DNA of 47,146 nt, taken from NCBI GenBank assembly GCA_000996355.1, contig LCAH01000005.1:1-47146 (forward strand), in the 5' to 3' direction. Each line of letters starts with the position of its first letter. Positions within the stretch are counted from its first letter, which is position 1. Positions 9,925 to 19,403 of this stretch are shown here, one piece after another. Origin of the DNA: Candidatus Uhrbacteria bacterium GW2011_GWC2_41_11. GTDB taxonomy: Bacteria > Patescibacteriota > Patescibacteriia > UBA9934 > GWF2-40-263. Made by a program: the position numbers and the translations under genes. Under the pieces are notes generated by a model. That model saw only the letters and a list, made by a program, of their open reading frames with translations. It was not told the origin of the DNA and ran no database searches.

Positions 9925-9953
9925 ACGGACGGAAGTAGAACACTTCCGTCCGT
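9925..9953 (-). terminator. Rho-independent terminator of the 9971..10696 gene
   Basis: Perfect 12-bp stem ACGGACGGAAGT/ACTTCCGTCCGT followed on the minus strand by a short T-run. Confidence 0.7.
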
Positions 9954-9970
9954 CTGAGACCCGCCAGCTG

Positions 9971-10696
9971 TTACCCAAACAGCGGAGCGGGGATGTCGGT
10001 CTGGGTGCCTGTTTCGGTCGGTGTCGCGGTCGTGACCTCCTCCTCTTCCGGTTCTTCCGGTCTGGTCAGATCTTCGACCTTGTAGGTCATCCGACCTTTT
10101 TCCTGGACCACGACCAAACTGCGCCTCCAGGGGTTCTTTTTCCCTGGCTTAGCTCCGACGAAGAGGACAATCGAGTCCAGACGGCGAACCTTGCCATCTT
10201 GTCCGGTCGTCTCATTGAGATAGACCGATCCATTGTTGAATCGGTAACCCATGAGAACTTCCTGGACAGCAGAAGGCATTGCCTCCGTAACAGGTGTCTC
10301 AGCTTCAGCAACCTCCGCAACAGGTCGCCGGCTGAACACCAGCACATTGACCGGCTTGCCTTGCCAATCATAGTACCAATGTCCGTCAGTATAAACATAA
10401 CTGGCCTCGAGAATGGCCAATATTGTCGGAGCCGGGAAAAGTTTCTCTTCGCGCTTGATGATCTCCACCCCGCGTTTCTGAGACACCTTTTCACCTTCCG
10501 ACGATTCGATCTGTCGGAGACCAGGGATGCTTCCGGTCAGATAAATCTGAACCAGAATCACTTCGGGCTCGGAGTATCGGCCCAAGAGCCCCTTCTTCTT
10601 CAGAGAGGTAGCTTCCTGTTTCTGAGGTGTGGCCTGACCGCTCTGGCCAGAAAACTTCTCTTGCAGACCCTTTACAAACTGAGAAAGCTCAGTCAT
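9971..10696 (-). CDS. Hypothetical protein with acidic/Thr-rich C-terminus
   Basis: Open frame with SD (AGGAGG) before ATG; own promoter and terminator. Confidence 0.75.
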   Translation of the reverse strand: MTELSQFVKGLQEKFSGQSGQATPQKQEATSLKKKGLLGRYSEPEVILVQIYLTGSIPGLRQIESSEGEKVSQKRGVEIIKREEKLFPAPTILAILEASYVYTDGHWYYDWQGKPVNVLVFSRRPVAEVAEAETPVTEAMPSAVQEVLMGYRFNNGSVYLNETTGQDGKVRRLDSIVLFVGAKPGKKNPWRRSLVVVQEKGRMTYKVEDLTRPEEPEEEEVTTATPTETGTQTDIPAPLFG

Positions 10697-10874
10697 GAAA
10701 CCTCCTATTGCATTGTTTTTGGAGCCACATTCGACTCCCTGTGAACCAAAAAGAACCTACCAGACAAAATCGTATCTAAACTGAATTTTTATATCTTTCA
10801 CTTTCTACGACTTCTACGTTTTGTACATCTTTTACATTCAATTCAAACACGATTCTGTCTGTTTTACACTTATA

Positions 10875-10903
10875 AATATACCAGAAAATTAAACCTTTGT
10901 CAA
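10875..10903 (-). promoter_or_regulatory. Sigma70-type promoter for the 9971..10696 gene
   Basis: Minus strand TTGACA-N17-TATATT; implies a 5' UTR of about 170 nt. Confidence 0.65.
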
Positions 10904-10918
10904 GAGTTTATAACAAAA

Positions 10919-10939
10919 ATCCACCTTTTTCAGGTGGAT
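10919..10939 (-). terminator. Rho-independent terminator of the 10950..11597 gene
   Basis: ATCCACC/GGTGGAT stem with TTTTTG on the minus strand. Confidence 0.65.
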
Positions 10940-10949
10940 ACGTTGAATT

Positions 10950-11597
10950 TCAGTTCAAGAGTGTACCAGGTGAAATAGGTGGAAGCGGCTCCGTTTCTTG
11001 TTCAAAAAACAAATAACTCATGGCAATGGTTTGTGCAGGCATTCCACTTACACGAACCAATGGATGATCATTTTGTTTCGGAACAAACAGGCGATTTTCA
11101 ATGATTTCTTCATACAAAATCCTTTCACGAGGATCAAAAAGATTTTGACACTCTTCAAACACTTCCAGACCCTGATCTTTATTATGAAACACATAAAGAC
11201 CAAAATCTTCCTTTTTTCGCTTCACAACAAATAATGCATGAGAATCCGTTCCATCCTCAAAGATAAGGAACGATACAACCCCTGACGCAACAAAGTTTTG
11301 AATAGGCACGGGTTGTTTCTCTGCAATAGCAAAAAAATACTTTTGAAGCCAAAGACAGCATATTTGAGCTGCTGCCTGTTTTATTTCTATAACCTTTTGT
11401 TCAGAAGTCTTTGGAATGTTCTTTTCAACAAAAACATCGTAGATGAACTCAAGAGACGAAAATGATATTCCAAATTTCTTGAAAATATCCTCGGCTTGTT
11501 CAAAGGAATACAGAATAAAAAGAGAGATCTGTGTCTCATTTCTTATTCCAAGAATGACTTGACTTCCTTGAACCAGCATCACTTCGATTTTAACCAT
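10950..11597 (-). CDS. Hypothetical protein
   Basis: ORF track start is upstream; the likely start is MVKIEVMLVQGSQ at 11597, preceded by GGAGG. Confidence 0.7.
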   Translation of the reverse strand: MVKIEVMLVQGSQVILGIRNETQISLFILYSFEQAEDIFKKFGISFSSLEFIYDVFVEKNIPKTSEQKVIEIKQAAAQICCLWLQKYFFAIAEKQPVPIQNFVASGVVSFLIFEDGTDSHALFVVKRKKEDFGLYVFHNKDQGLEVFEECQNLFDPRERILYEEIIENRLFVPKQNDHPLVRVSGMPAQTIAMSYLFFEQETEPLPPISPGTLLN

Positions 11598-11662
11598 GAT
11601 ATGCCTCCAAAAAAGAGGTTGAAAAAGACCTGAATAGGTTTTATCCTTTTCTCTAAAAAAGG

Positions 11663-12166
11663 TCAACGGCGGTATAAGAACAGGTCGCATTTCCCTTCTT
11701 TGTGATCCACTATGGTTGGTTCCCATTCAGGAATGGGCCAAACATAGGAAATAACTCGAGCTCCAGGCTTTAATTCAGCTTCAAATTTTGCCCGAATTCT
11801 TTGATAGGCTTCAGGCATGAGAAACAAATAGACAATATCTGCATCGCGCAAATGAACATGAAATAAATTCGCGAGCTTGATTTGTGTATTTGTTTTGCTT
11901 AATTTTGCACGTAAAAAAGCAACTCCTGCTTGAAGCAAAGACAATTCAACTCCAATCCCTTTTACTCCATATCGCTTTGCTGCAGCGACAACCACACGAC
12001 CATCTCCACACCCAAGCTCATATAATTTTTCTCCAGGTTTTGGTTGAGCGAGCTGAAGCAAACGATCAATGTCCCATCGACGCGTTGGCACCCACGGAGC
12101 TGCAGACAGTGCCGCATAGGCGGCAGAAAAAGTGAGAATCAAAAAAAGAAAAAAAATCCATGACAT
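11663..12166 (-). CDS. Membrane-anchored class I SAM-dependent methyltransferase-like protein
   Basis: N-terminal TM, then PGEKLYELGCGDGRVVVAAAKRYGVKGIGVEL (SAM motif I). Confidence 0.8.
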   Translation of the reverse strand: MSWIFFLFLILTFSAAYAALSAAPWVPTRRWDIDRLLQLAQPKPGEKLYELGCGDGRVVVAAAKRYGVKGIGVELSLLQAGVAFLRAKLSKTNTQIKLANLFHVHLRDADIVYLFLMPEAYQRIRAKFEAELKPGARVISYVWPIPEWEPTIVDHKEGKCDLFLYRR

Positions 12167-12197
12167 ATCTCGGACATCATACCTGTCTCAACAATGG

Positions 12198-12226
12198 TTG
12201 TACATTGAGTAAATATCTTTTATACT
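12198..12226 (+). promoter_or_regulatory. Promoter of the tRNA-Pro gene
   Basis: TTGTAC-N17-TATACT directly upstream of the tRNA. Confidence 0.6.
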
Positions 12227-12236
12227 CTCAATGCTT

Positions 12237-12312
<76 letters not shown>

Positions 12313-12387
12313 TTCGACTCGGTTTGTCTTATTACAAAACAAACCTCGCTCATGGTCTGTGACCAACACATCGAATCAAAATAGATT

Positions 12388-12429
12388 AAAAATCGCTTTA
12401 TGAGATTTGAAAATCGTAAAGCGATTTTT
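12388..12429 (+). terminator. Rho-independent terminator downstream of the tRNA
   Basis: Perfect 13-bp stem AAAAATCGCTTTA/TAAAGCGATTTTT followed by GTTTTT. Confidence 0.75.
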
Positions 12430-12456
12430 GTTTTTAAAACAAAATGTTACAAATAT

Positions 12457-12485
12457 TTGACAAATTATAAAAAAAATAATACTAT
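12457..12485 (+). promoter_or_regulatory. Promoter for the 12532 gene
   Basis: TTGACA-N17-TACTAT. Confidence 0.65.
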
Positions 12486-12531
12486 TTTACCCAGTTCGTT
12501 GAAATTTCTGACCACTGAACTAGGAGAAGAA

Positions 12532-13374
12532 ATGTTTGTATTATCAGTAAAAAAATTGAGTGGTAAGGTCGTTGTATCCGGCAACGCGACAATCTCTGTC
12601 AAAGAAACAAAAGATGGAAAGGTATACTTCTGCGAAGAACCTTTTGCCATCATTGATTTCGATCAAACGACCGGAGATGCAATGATCCTTGCCCAAGGGG
12701 TCCGTCAAGGACCGGACGTGATTGACCAGGCGATAGGTCTTCTACGCCAACACGGCATTAAGGTCAACTTTGAAAAGCCGACCGAAATTGCACGTGTCTA
12801 TCGTCACGGCATCCGAGAAGGAAACCGACCTTGGGATATCCTCAACTGGCTTGTCCAGATCGGGTGTATTCTCCACGACGTCCGACTCTCTCCCGGATTT
12901 GGAGTCCCAAGAAAATTCGGAGACGGGCAATACACCTTCGATTTCTGCCTCGATCTTGCCGGAGGGAATTCGGAAGAGTATGGGATGCTCGACCTGAGCG
13001 ATTGGGGAAATGTATATCTCACTCCCGATGGTCCTTTCGTCTGGGAAGGAAGGAACCAAAGAGTGGGATATAATGATAGTTGGGACGATAATTGGGAGCG
13101 AGGAATGTTCGTTTCGACTTCCGCTCTTTTCCATTACCAAACGGAAGATGACAAGTTCGGGGCTAATCCGAGAAACGAGGAGGAACGGGTGATCCGTTAT
13201 CTCCATGGATTTCTCCTTCAACCGTCCTATCAGGATGATTCCGTCCAGACCGAATCGAACGAACAGGATGACCGGTTCGAGACGGACGGAGGTGAATGGA
13301 AGGAAAATGAAAAAGTCGAGGGGTCATATGACGAGTCTGATGACCTTCCTCGATTTACTCCGATGGGACGATGA
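12532..13374 (+). CDS. Hypothetical protein
   Basis: AGGAGAAG SD then MFVLSVKKLSGKVVVSG...; the ORF track start at 12400 would lie in the preceding terminator and is rejected. Confidence 0.75.
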   Translation: MFVLSVKKLSGKVVVSGNATISVKETKDGKVYFCEEPFAIIDFDQTTGDAMILAQGVRQGPDVIDQAIGLLRQHGIKVNFEKPTEIARVYRHGIREGNRPWDILNWLVQIGCILHDVRLSPGFGVPRKFGDGQYTFDFCLDLAGGNSEEYGMLDLSDWGNVYLTPDGPFVWEGRNQRVGYNDSWDDNWERGMFVSTSALFHYQTEDDKFGANPRNEEERVIRYLHGFLLQPSYQDDSVQTESNEQDDRFETDGGEWKENEKVEGSYDESDDLPRFTPMGR

Positions 13375-13381
13375 AATTATC

Positions 13382-13413
13382 CGGATCCTTGTGCAACGCA
13401 TGCACAGGATCCG
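13382..13413 (+). terminator. Rho-independent terminator
   Basis: CGGATCC/GGATCCG stem with inner TGTGCA/TGCACA, followed by ATTTTTGTTTTT. Confidence 0.75.
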
Positions 13414-13423
13414 ATTTTTGTTT

Positions 13424-14002
13424 TTACCAATCCAACCCTTCGCGGGCATTTATTCCCGCGTAAAAATAATGCTTGACCATACGCACATCTGTAATGAGAT
13501 GAGCACGATCAAGAAACGCTTCGGGCGCATGGCGACCTGTAAGAATAATTTCAATGTGTTCTGGTTTGTGATCCAAAAGTGCGCACACATCTTCTATGGA
13601 AATCATGCCAAGATGTGCGGTTGAATTTATTTCATCCAGAATCACAAGATCATGCAGACCATCATGCAAAAAACTTTGAGTCTGCTCTAACCCCTTTTTT
13701 GCCTCGTCTTGATCTTCTTGTGTAAGAGAAAAATCAAAACGACCTGTATGGGGATCAATACGATCGCGACCAGTGGCAACAAAATCAATAGATCCACTGA
13801 AACACTCCTTCAACGTCTTGCGCTCTGAATAATGGGAACCGCCTTTATCAAAATAAACAATAGCGACACGTTTCCCTGCCCCAACAGCACGAACAGCTTC
13901 TCCAAGCGCAGCCGTTGTTTTTCCTTTTCCATCACCGGTGAAAATTTGGATGAGACCGTTTGTGGGAGGTATAGGATTAACTACACCCAGAGGTTGAACC
14001 AC
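13424..14002 (-). CDS. cobO: Cob(I)yrinic acid a,c-diamide adenosyltransferase (CobA/CobO-type)
   Basis: IQIFTGDGKGKTTAALGEAVRAVGAGKRVAIVYFDKGG (P-loop signature), DLVILDEINSTAHLGMI, ILTGRHAPEAFLDRAHLITDVRMVKHYFYAGINAREGLDW. Confidence 0.9.
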   Translation of the reverse strand: MVQPLGVVNPIPPTNGLIQIFTGDGKGKTTAALGEAVRAVGAGKRVAIVYFDKGGSHYSERKTLKECFSGSIDFVATGRDRIDPHTGRFDFSLTQEDQDEAKKGLEQTQSFLHDGLHDLVILDEINSTAHLGMISIEDVCALLDHKPEHIEIILTGRHAPEAFLDRAHLITDVRMVKHYFYAGINAREGLDW

Positions 14003-17000
14003 AATTCAAACACTTATAACACGCCGCATTGCGAACCATAATGGATCCGCAAAGGGTGCAAGCCGGAGCATCGGCTTGGTTATCAAATGTCGCTGTATGT
14101 GTTGCGGCAGCTGGAGCGGGTTGATTTGACGCAAATAAACTGGTTTGTGAAACAGATGTTGTTGACGGCGCTTCAGCCGCGGATTCGCTTTCAACTGTTG
14201 GAGTCGAAACAATCAATACTTCTTGTGTTTCATCTAATCCGTTTACTCCAACAATTCGTTGCTCTTCCGGAGTCAAAAACTTTAATGCAATCCATCGGAA
14301 AATATAGTCCACGATGGATTTCGCAATACGAATATGCGGATTGTTTGTATATCCGGAAGGTTCAAAACGGACATGCACGAATTTATTCACCAATACTCGA
14401 AGAGGAACACCATATTGAAGTCCAATCGAAACAGCCGTTGAAAAACTATCCATGAGACCACTCATCACAGTTCCACTCTTTGCCATGCGTACAAATAGTT
14501 CTCCGGGAGTCCCGTCATCATATAAACCAACCGTCAAATATCCTTCATGTCCTCCAACCGCAAACTTATGCGTAATAGATCGGCGTTCATCTGCTAATCG
14601 ACGACGTAATGGTTTGGTTGTTGTTTCCCTGCCATCTCCAACAATTTCCACTTTTTCTTTTTTTCCTTCTTCTTTTTTGGATTGGTCTTTTTCACGAGAA
14701 GTTGTAAGAGCTTGTTGACGTTTCGAGCCATCACGATACACAGCAATAGCTTTGAGACCTAATTTCCAGCCTTCCATAAACACATTGGCAATATCCGCCG
14801 GGGTTGCTTCATTTGGCATGTTGACTGTTTTGGAAATCGCTCCAGAAATAAACGGCTGAACCGCTGCCATCATACGCAAATGACCCATGTAATGAATTGA
14901 GCGTGTCCCATTTGTTGCTTTAAATGCACAATCAAAAATTCCAAGATGTTCTTCACGAATATATGGAGCTCCTTCAATGGTGTCTTTTTCATCAATAAAA
15001 TGAAGGATATCTTTTTGTTCCTGATCAGAATATCCGAGGCGCTGCAATGCCTCTGGAATCGTCTGATTCACTATTTTCATCATGCCACCACCCACAAGCC
15101 ACTTGTATTTTACCAGAGCAATATCAGGCTCGATACCGGTCGTATCGCAATCCATAAAAAAGGCAATGGTTCCGGTCGGAGCCAAAACCGAAATTTGCGC
15201 ATTACGCAATCCGGAACGCATAGTGGCATCTACGACATTATTCCATGCAGTGCGCGCTTCGGATAAAAGATCTGTAGGCACACCTTTTGCTGGAATTTGA
15301 AATGTGGCCTGACGATGCATGCGCATCACATTTGTACATGGTTCGACATTTTGTCTGAACCCTACAAATGGTTCCATTTTTTCAGCAATCCGTGCAGACT
15401 GTTCATAACAAATACCACTTTGTAAGGAGCTCATCGCAGCTGCAAGATTTCGACCTTCATCAGAATCATATGCAAGTCCACGACTCATAAGGAGTGCTCC
15501 AAGATTTGCATATCCAATACCGAGTGGTCGATAATCAAGACTATTTTGTTCAATGGCTGGGGTTGGATAACTCGAATGGCCCACGATAATATCCATGGCT
15601 GTGATAATGATCTGGTTGGCTTTTTTGAATGCTTCTGTATCAAATTCCATAACACCATTCACTTCTTTTCTAAATTTCATCAGGTTCAAGGAAGCAAGAT
15701 TACAAGCACTGTCATCTAAAAACATGTATTCACTGCATGGATTTGATGCATTGATACGATCCGTATTTTTACAAGTGTGCCATCGATTGATGGTTGTATC
15801 GTACTGGATCCCAGGATCTCCACACTGCCAGGTCGCTTGAGCCATCTTATTTATAAGATCACGAGCTGAATAAGAAACACTCGCATTTCCTGTTTTTACT
15901 TCTCGTGTCACCCATTCTTTTCCATCCACGACCGCTTGCATGAAATCATCTGTTACACGAACAGAATTGTTTGCATTTTGAAAATAAATTGAAGCATATG
16001 CCGGACCATCAATCGACCCATCATATCCTTGATCCATAAGCGCCCAGGCCTTTTTTTCTTCCTCAGCTTTACAGGTAATAAAATCTTCAATATCAGGATG
16101 ATCAACATTCAAAATCACCATTTTTGCCGCACGTCGAGTTTTTCCTCCGCTTTTGATCACACCCGCAAACGCATCCAACCCTTTCATAAACGAAACAGGT
16201 CCGGATGCCCGACCGTTGGAACCGGCAAGGTATTCTCTCGATGAACGCAAATTCGAAAGATTAGATCCTGTTCCTGATCCGCCTTTAAACAACATGCCTT
16301 CTGTCACCGCAAGATTCAAAATAGAACGCATGTCATCCTGAACAGAATTAATAAAACAGGCAGAACATTGCGGCTCAAGATTCACTCCGACATTAAACCA
16401 AACAGGCGAATTAAAAGCTGCCATTTGGTTTACAAGAATATAAGTCAATTCCGCTTCAAAAATATCCGCATCTTCAACTGTTTGAAAATAGCCACTCAGA
16501 CGCCCCCAATTCGCCATGGTAAGAGCCACGCGATCAATTAACTGCTTAATGGAATTTTCTCGATCCGGTTTTCCAATCTGACCGCGAAAATATTTAGATA
16601 CGACAATATTTGTGGCTGTCTGTGACCACGAAATTGGAACTTCAACGCCAAGTTGTTCAAAAACAACTTTCCCTTTTTCATTTGTAATACGTGCATCACG
16701 ACGCTCCCAGGCCATCAGTTCATATGGATGAACACCTCGTTTGGTAAAAAATCGTTCAACAGTAATTCCTTGTCCATATTGGGGCTCTGAATTCCGTTCA
16801 GTAGAAATCTGTGTGCGATATGCCATGTATTTTTTTGCTACGTGCACTAAATTATGATCAATGAGTGTAAGATTCACTATTTCTCGAATATCATTAGTGG
16901 ACGGAACTGTGTGACCATCAAACGATTTTTGAATACGCGATACAACCTGAGTCAACACTTTTTGAAGAAGACGTTCATTATCCAAACCTGCAGCAGAAAA

Positions 17001-17168
17001 AATCTTGGCAAGAGATCGACGTAATTTTTCCGGCTGAAACGTTTCAGAAATTCCATCACGTTTTTCAACGGCTCTTACGGATGTCATATAATTCCAGACA
17101 GAATCCCCGATTCCAACCGTAGAAACAGGACGAATTTTTTCTTCAAAACGAGAAACGGAATCCGACAT
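13977..17168 (-). CDS. nrdJ: Adenosylcobalamin-dependent (class II) ribonucleoside-diphosphate reductase
   Basis: ATP-cone N-terminus, QMAAFNSPVWFNVGV, LFKGGSGTGSNLSNLRSSREYLAGSNGRASGPVSFMKGLDAFAGVIKSGGKTRRAAKMVILNVDHPDIEDFI, NPCSEYMFLDDSACNLASLNL, C-terminal Zn-ribbon CTLCGSIMVRNAACYKCLNCGSTSGC. Confidence 0.95.
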   Translation of the reverse strand: MSDSVSRFEEKIRPVSTVGIGDSVWNYMTSVRAVEKRDGISETFQPEKLRRSLAKIFSAAGLDNERLLQKVLTQVVSRIQKSFDGHTVPSTNDIREIVNLTLIDHNLVHVAKKYMAYRTQISTERNSEPQYGQGITVERFFTKRGVHPYELMAWERRDARITNEKGKVVFEQLGVEVPISWSQTATNIVVSKYFRGQIGKPDRENSIKQLIDRVALTMANWGRLSGYFQTVEDADIFEAELTYILVNQMAAFNSPVWFNVGVNLEPQCSACFINSVQDDMRSILNLAVTEGMLFKGGSGTGSNLSNLRSSREYLAGSNGRASGPVSFMKGLDAFAGVIKSGGKTRRAAKMVILNVDHPDIEDFITCKAEEEKKAWALMDQGYDGSIDGPAYASIYFQNANNSVRVTDDFMQAVVDGKEWVTREVKTGNASVSYSARDLINKMAQATWQCGDPGIQYDTTINRWHTCKNTDRINASNPCSEYMFLDDSACNLASLNLMKFRKEVNGVMEFDTEAFKKANQIIITAMDIIVGHSSYPTPAIEQNSLDYRPLGIGYANLGALLMSRGLAYDSDEGRNLAAAMSSLQSGICYEQSARIAEKMEPFVGFRQNVEPCTNVMRMHRQATFQIPAKGVPTDLLSEARTAWNNVVDATMRSGLRNAQISVLAPTGTIAFFMDCDTTGIEPDIALVKYKWLVGGGMMKIVNQTIPEALQRLGYSDQEQKDILHFIDEKDTIEGAPYIREEHLGIFDCAFKATNGTRSIHYMGHLRMMAAVQPFISGAISKTVNMPNEATPADIANVFMEGWKLGLKAIAVYRDGSKRQQALTTSREKDQSKKEEGKKEKVEIVGDGRETTTKPLRRRLADERRSITHKFAVGGHEGYLTVGLYDDGTPGELFVRMAKSGTVMSGLMDSFSTAVSIGLQYGVPLRVLVNKFVHVRFEPSGYTNNPHIRIAKSIVDYIFRWIALKFLTPEEQRIVGVNGLDETQEVLIVSTPTVESESAAEAPSTTSVSQTSLFASNQPAPAAATHTATFDNQADAPACTLCGSIMVRNAACYKCLNCGSTSGCS

Positions 17169-17371
17169 AAAAAATCACAAAATGAGAATGAAACGTCTTT
17201 TTCACAACAACACAAGATGTTGTGGTACTTTATTAGTTTACGCCCCAATATCTTGTGCGTCAAAGATTTCGTTATCCACAAAAACGTTCAAATTCCGACG
17301 CTCATTTTTTGCTGGTTCAAGGCTGTTTTTCCCTCCATGTCCATTGTTAAAAATGTCCCATGTTCTTTTCC

Positions 17372-17947
17372 TTAAAATGGCATGGTGAAATTGATTGATT
17401 GTGTTTGGACCATTGGCTCAAAATGAACCGGAATTGCCTTGCGTTCCCCAAATCGATCTTTATATGCAAGGGCTTCATATTTTAGACCGTATTCATACAC
17501 CGCTTTTGTCACTCGTACATCATCAAGACAGTAATTTTTAATTTTTTCCACTTCTCCTTGCTTCCACCATTCAACTGCCTGAAGTCCATGACCGGATTTC
17601 CCATATCCAATGGTTGCCGCTGCCACATCATCCAATTTCAGACGAAACCCGAGAACTTGATGAATCACTTCCAAAATATCCAAACAAGGAAATTTCAAAA
17701 AATCACCGGCATAATAATGATTCATGACTGGAAAATCAAACCCCTTGATGTTGTATCCTATAATACGACCCGAACGTTCCAATCGTTGCCAAAGAAGAGG
17801 AAGTTCTTTCTCTTCATACGCCACAAATTCATCTGTTTCATAAAAATAGACCCCAACAACAGAAATACGCAGTTTGTCATGATCATATCCACCAACCTCT
17901 TCAAACGTATTTTGAGTTTCAATGTCGAGAACAACTTCATTGGACAT
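17372..17947 (-). CDS. DEDD-type 3'-5' exonuclease/RNase H-like protein
   Basis: VVLDIETQNTFEEVGG, IIGYNIKGFDFPVM, KNYCLDDVRVTKAVYEY. Confidence 0.8.
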   Translation of the reverse strand: MSNEVVLDIETQNTFEEVGGYDHDKLRISVVGVYFYETDEFVAYEEKELPLLWQRLERSGRIIGYNIKGFDFPVMNHYYAGDFLKFPCLDILEVIHQVLGFRLKLDDVAAATIGYGKSGHGLQAVEWWKQGEVEKIKNYCLDDVRVTKAVYEYGLKYEALAYKDRFGERKAIPVHFEPMVQTQSINFTMPF

Positions 17948-18102
17948 AAAGAAAACAAAAAAATCAAAATAAAAACGGTTCTAGAGTAGCAAATATTCGT
18001 GTATTTGAACAATAAGAAAATCATTGACAAAAATACTCAAACACATACAGTACAGAGCACAATCTTGCTCTTCACAATTTCCCCATTTTAGGAGATTTTC
18101 TC

Positions 18103-18774
18103 ATGTCAAGACACCTCATTTTTGCCAGAGATCTTGTCAGTATCACTCCACTTCTTATTGCGATCAAACAGCAAGATGTTCAAACAGTAGACGAATTGAT
18201 CCGGGTCATGAACGCGGCAGCCAATGCATATCCTGTTCAAAAAAGAGAAGCATGGAAAACACTGCTTCATTGGGAACAGACATCAAATGGACAGCTCGAC
18301 TATTCATTTGACACACGTCCTCTTGCACAGGATCCGGACGGAATTGTTTTTCATTTAGTTGTCACGAGTGATCGAACGATCGTTGAACTCATTTCCAACA
18401 TTCTTGGAAAAGACCGGGTTCATTTCACTCTCCTTATGAATCGCAATGGAGATATCCGGACCGATATGAAAAAAAACATTCAACAAAGCCTTACGCCTGA
18501 AATCTTGTTTCATTATCTGGCTTTTGTTGATGGTTTCATTGCAGAAAAAATCAATGGAGGGATGAGAACGATTTGTGAACATGCAGCAAATGCAACCGTT
18601 GCTGCTGTTCTTGCAAGCGCCGCGCATAAACATGCGCAGGAAAACCTCGCAACTCTACAGAAATTTAAACATGGTCAAAAATCTTCTTCCAAGTTTACAG
18701 CAGCGCTTGAACAAGCTACAGAGAACCTGAAACAAGCTCATGCCTTGATAGAACGTTTTCCATTTCCTCTCTAA
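18103..18774 (+). CDS. Hypothetical protein
   Basis: TTTAGGAGATTTTCTC-ATG start; promoter-like TTGACA at 18024; terminator follows. Confidence 0.75.
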   Translation: MSRHLIFARDLVSITPLLIAIKQQDVQTVDELIRVMNAAANAYPVQKREAWKTLLHWEQTSNGQLDYSFDTRPLAQDPDGIVFHLVVTSDRTIVELISNILGKDRVHFTLLMNRNGDIRTDMKKNIQQSLTPEILFHYLAFVDGFIAEKINGGMRTICEHAANATVAAVLASAAHKHAQENLATLQKFKHGQKSSSKFTAALEQATENLKQAHALIERFPFPL

Positions 18775-18782
18775 TGTCACTT

Positions 18783-18805
18783 ACGTTCAGTATTTTACTG
18801 AACGT
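18783..18805 (+). terminator. Rho-independent terminator
   Basis: ACGTTCAGTA-TTT-TACTGAACGT followed by T-run. Confidence 0.8.
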
Positions 18806-18823
18806 TTTTTATATTTTTTAAAT

Positions 18824-19378
18824 CTATTTTGCTTCAGGAATACGATAAAAATAAATCATTTCTGAACCAACATGTTCAGAATGTACTAAGGGCAAATGTG
18901 GATAACGAAATGTTCGACTCACAATGCGCGTTCCTGGAGGATACATGGCAATAAATTTTGGTTCGAGCTTTGCTTGCACTTGTGGAAACAAATAACACGC
19001 AATGACATCCACATGAGGAGGCAATGGTTTTTTGAAAAAATCTCCGCAATGAATTTCCATACGCGAGGACACCCCTGCCAAACGAGCACGCAATCGAGCC
19101 ATCCAACAAAGAACAGGGTGCATCTCATATCCAATGCCTTTTGCTCCAAATTCTTTTACAGCCGTCAGCAAAAGCGATCCGTCTCCGCATCCCAAATCCA
19201 TGACAATTTCCCCTGGCTTCAAGGCAACCATTTCATACATTCGACGACCAATTTTTGATCGTGTGGGAACCCAAGGAACACCAATCAAAGCAAAAATCAA
19301 AAAACTTAAAACAAGAAGAATAACAGCCAAAAAAATGAGTTGAACAAAAATAAGAAGTGCAAGAAAAAGTGTTGTCAT
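18824..19378 (-). CDS. Membrane-anchored class I SAM-dependent methyltransferase-like protein (paralog of 11663..12166)
   Basis: TM (MTTLFLALLIFVQLIFLAVILLVLSFLIF), PWVPTRSKIGRRMYEMVALKPGEIVMDLGCGDGSLLLTAVKEFGAKGIGYEM. Confidence 0.8.
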   Translation of the reverse strand: MTTLFLALLIFVQLIFLAVILLVLSFLIFALIGVPWVPTRSKIGRRMYEMVALKPGEIVMDLGCGDGSLLLTAVKEFGAKGIGYEMHPVLCWMARLRARLAGVSSRMEIHCGDFFKKPLPPHVDVIACYLFPQVQAKLEPKFIAMYPPGTRIVSRTFRYPHLPLVHSEHVGSEMIYFYRIPEAK

Positions 19379-19403
19379 AAAATAGATGCTGCGTATCAGA
19401 TGT

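Noticed and set aside
9760-9978. ORF 9760..9978 (-), 72 aa
   Set aside because: Spans the terminator stem and palindromic intergenic sequence; no SD; likely chance frame.
12400-12531. ORF-track start of the 12400..13374 gene
   Set aside because: Overlaps the tRNA terminator and the gene's own promoter; the SD-preceded ATG at 12532 is better.
13977-17168. Intein in the ribonucleotide reductase
   Set aside because: Conserved RNR motifs are contiguous at normal spacing; no splice-junction or homing-endonuclease-like insertion seen.
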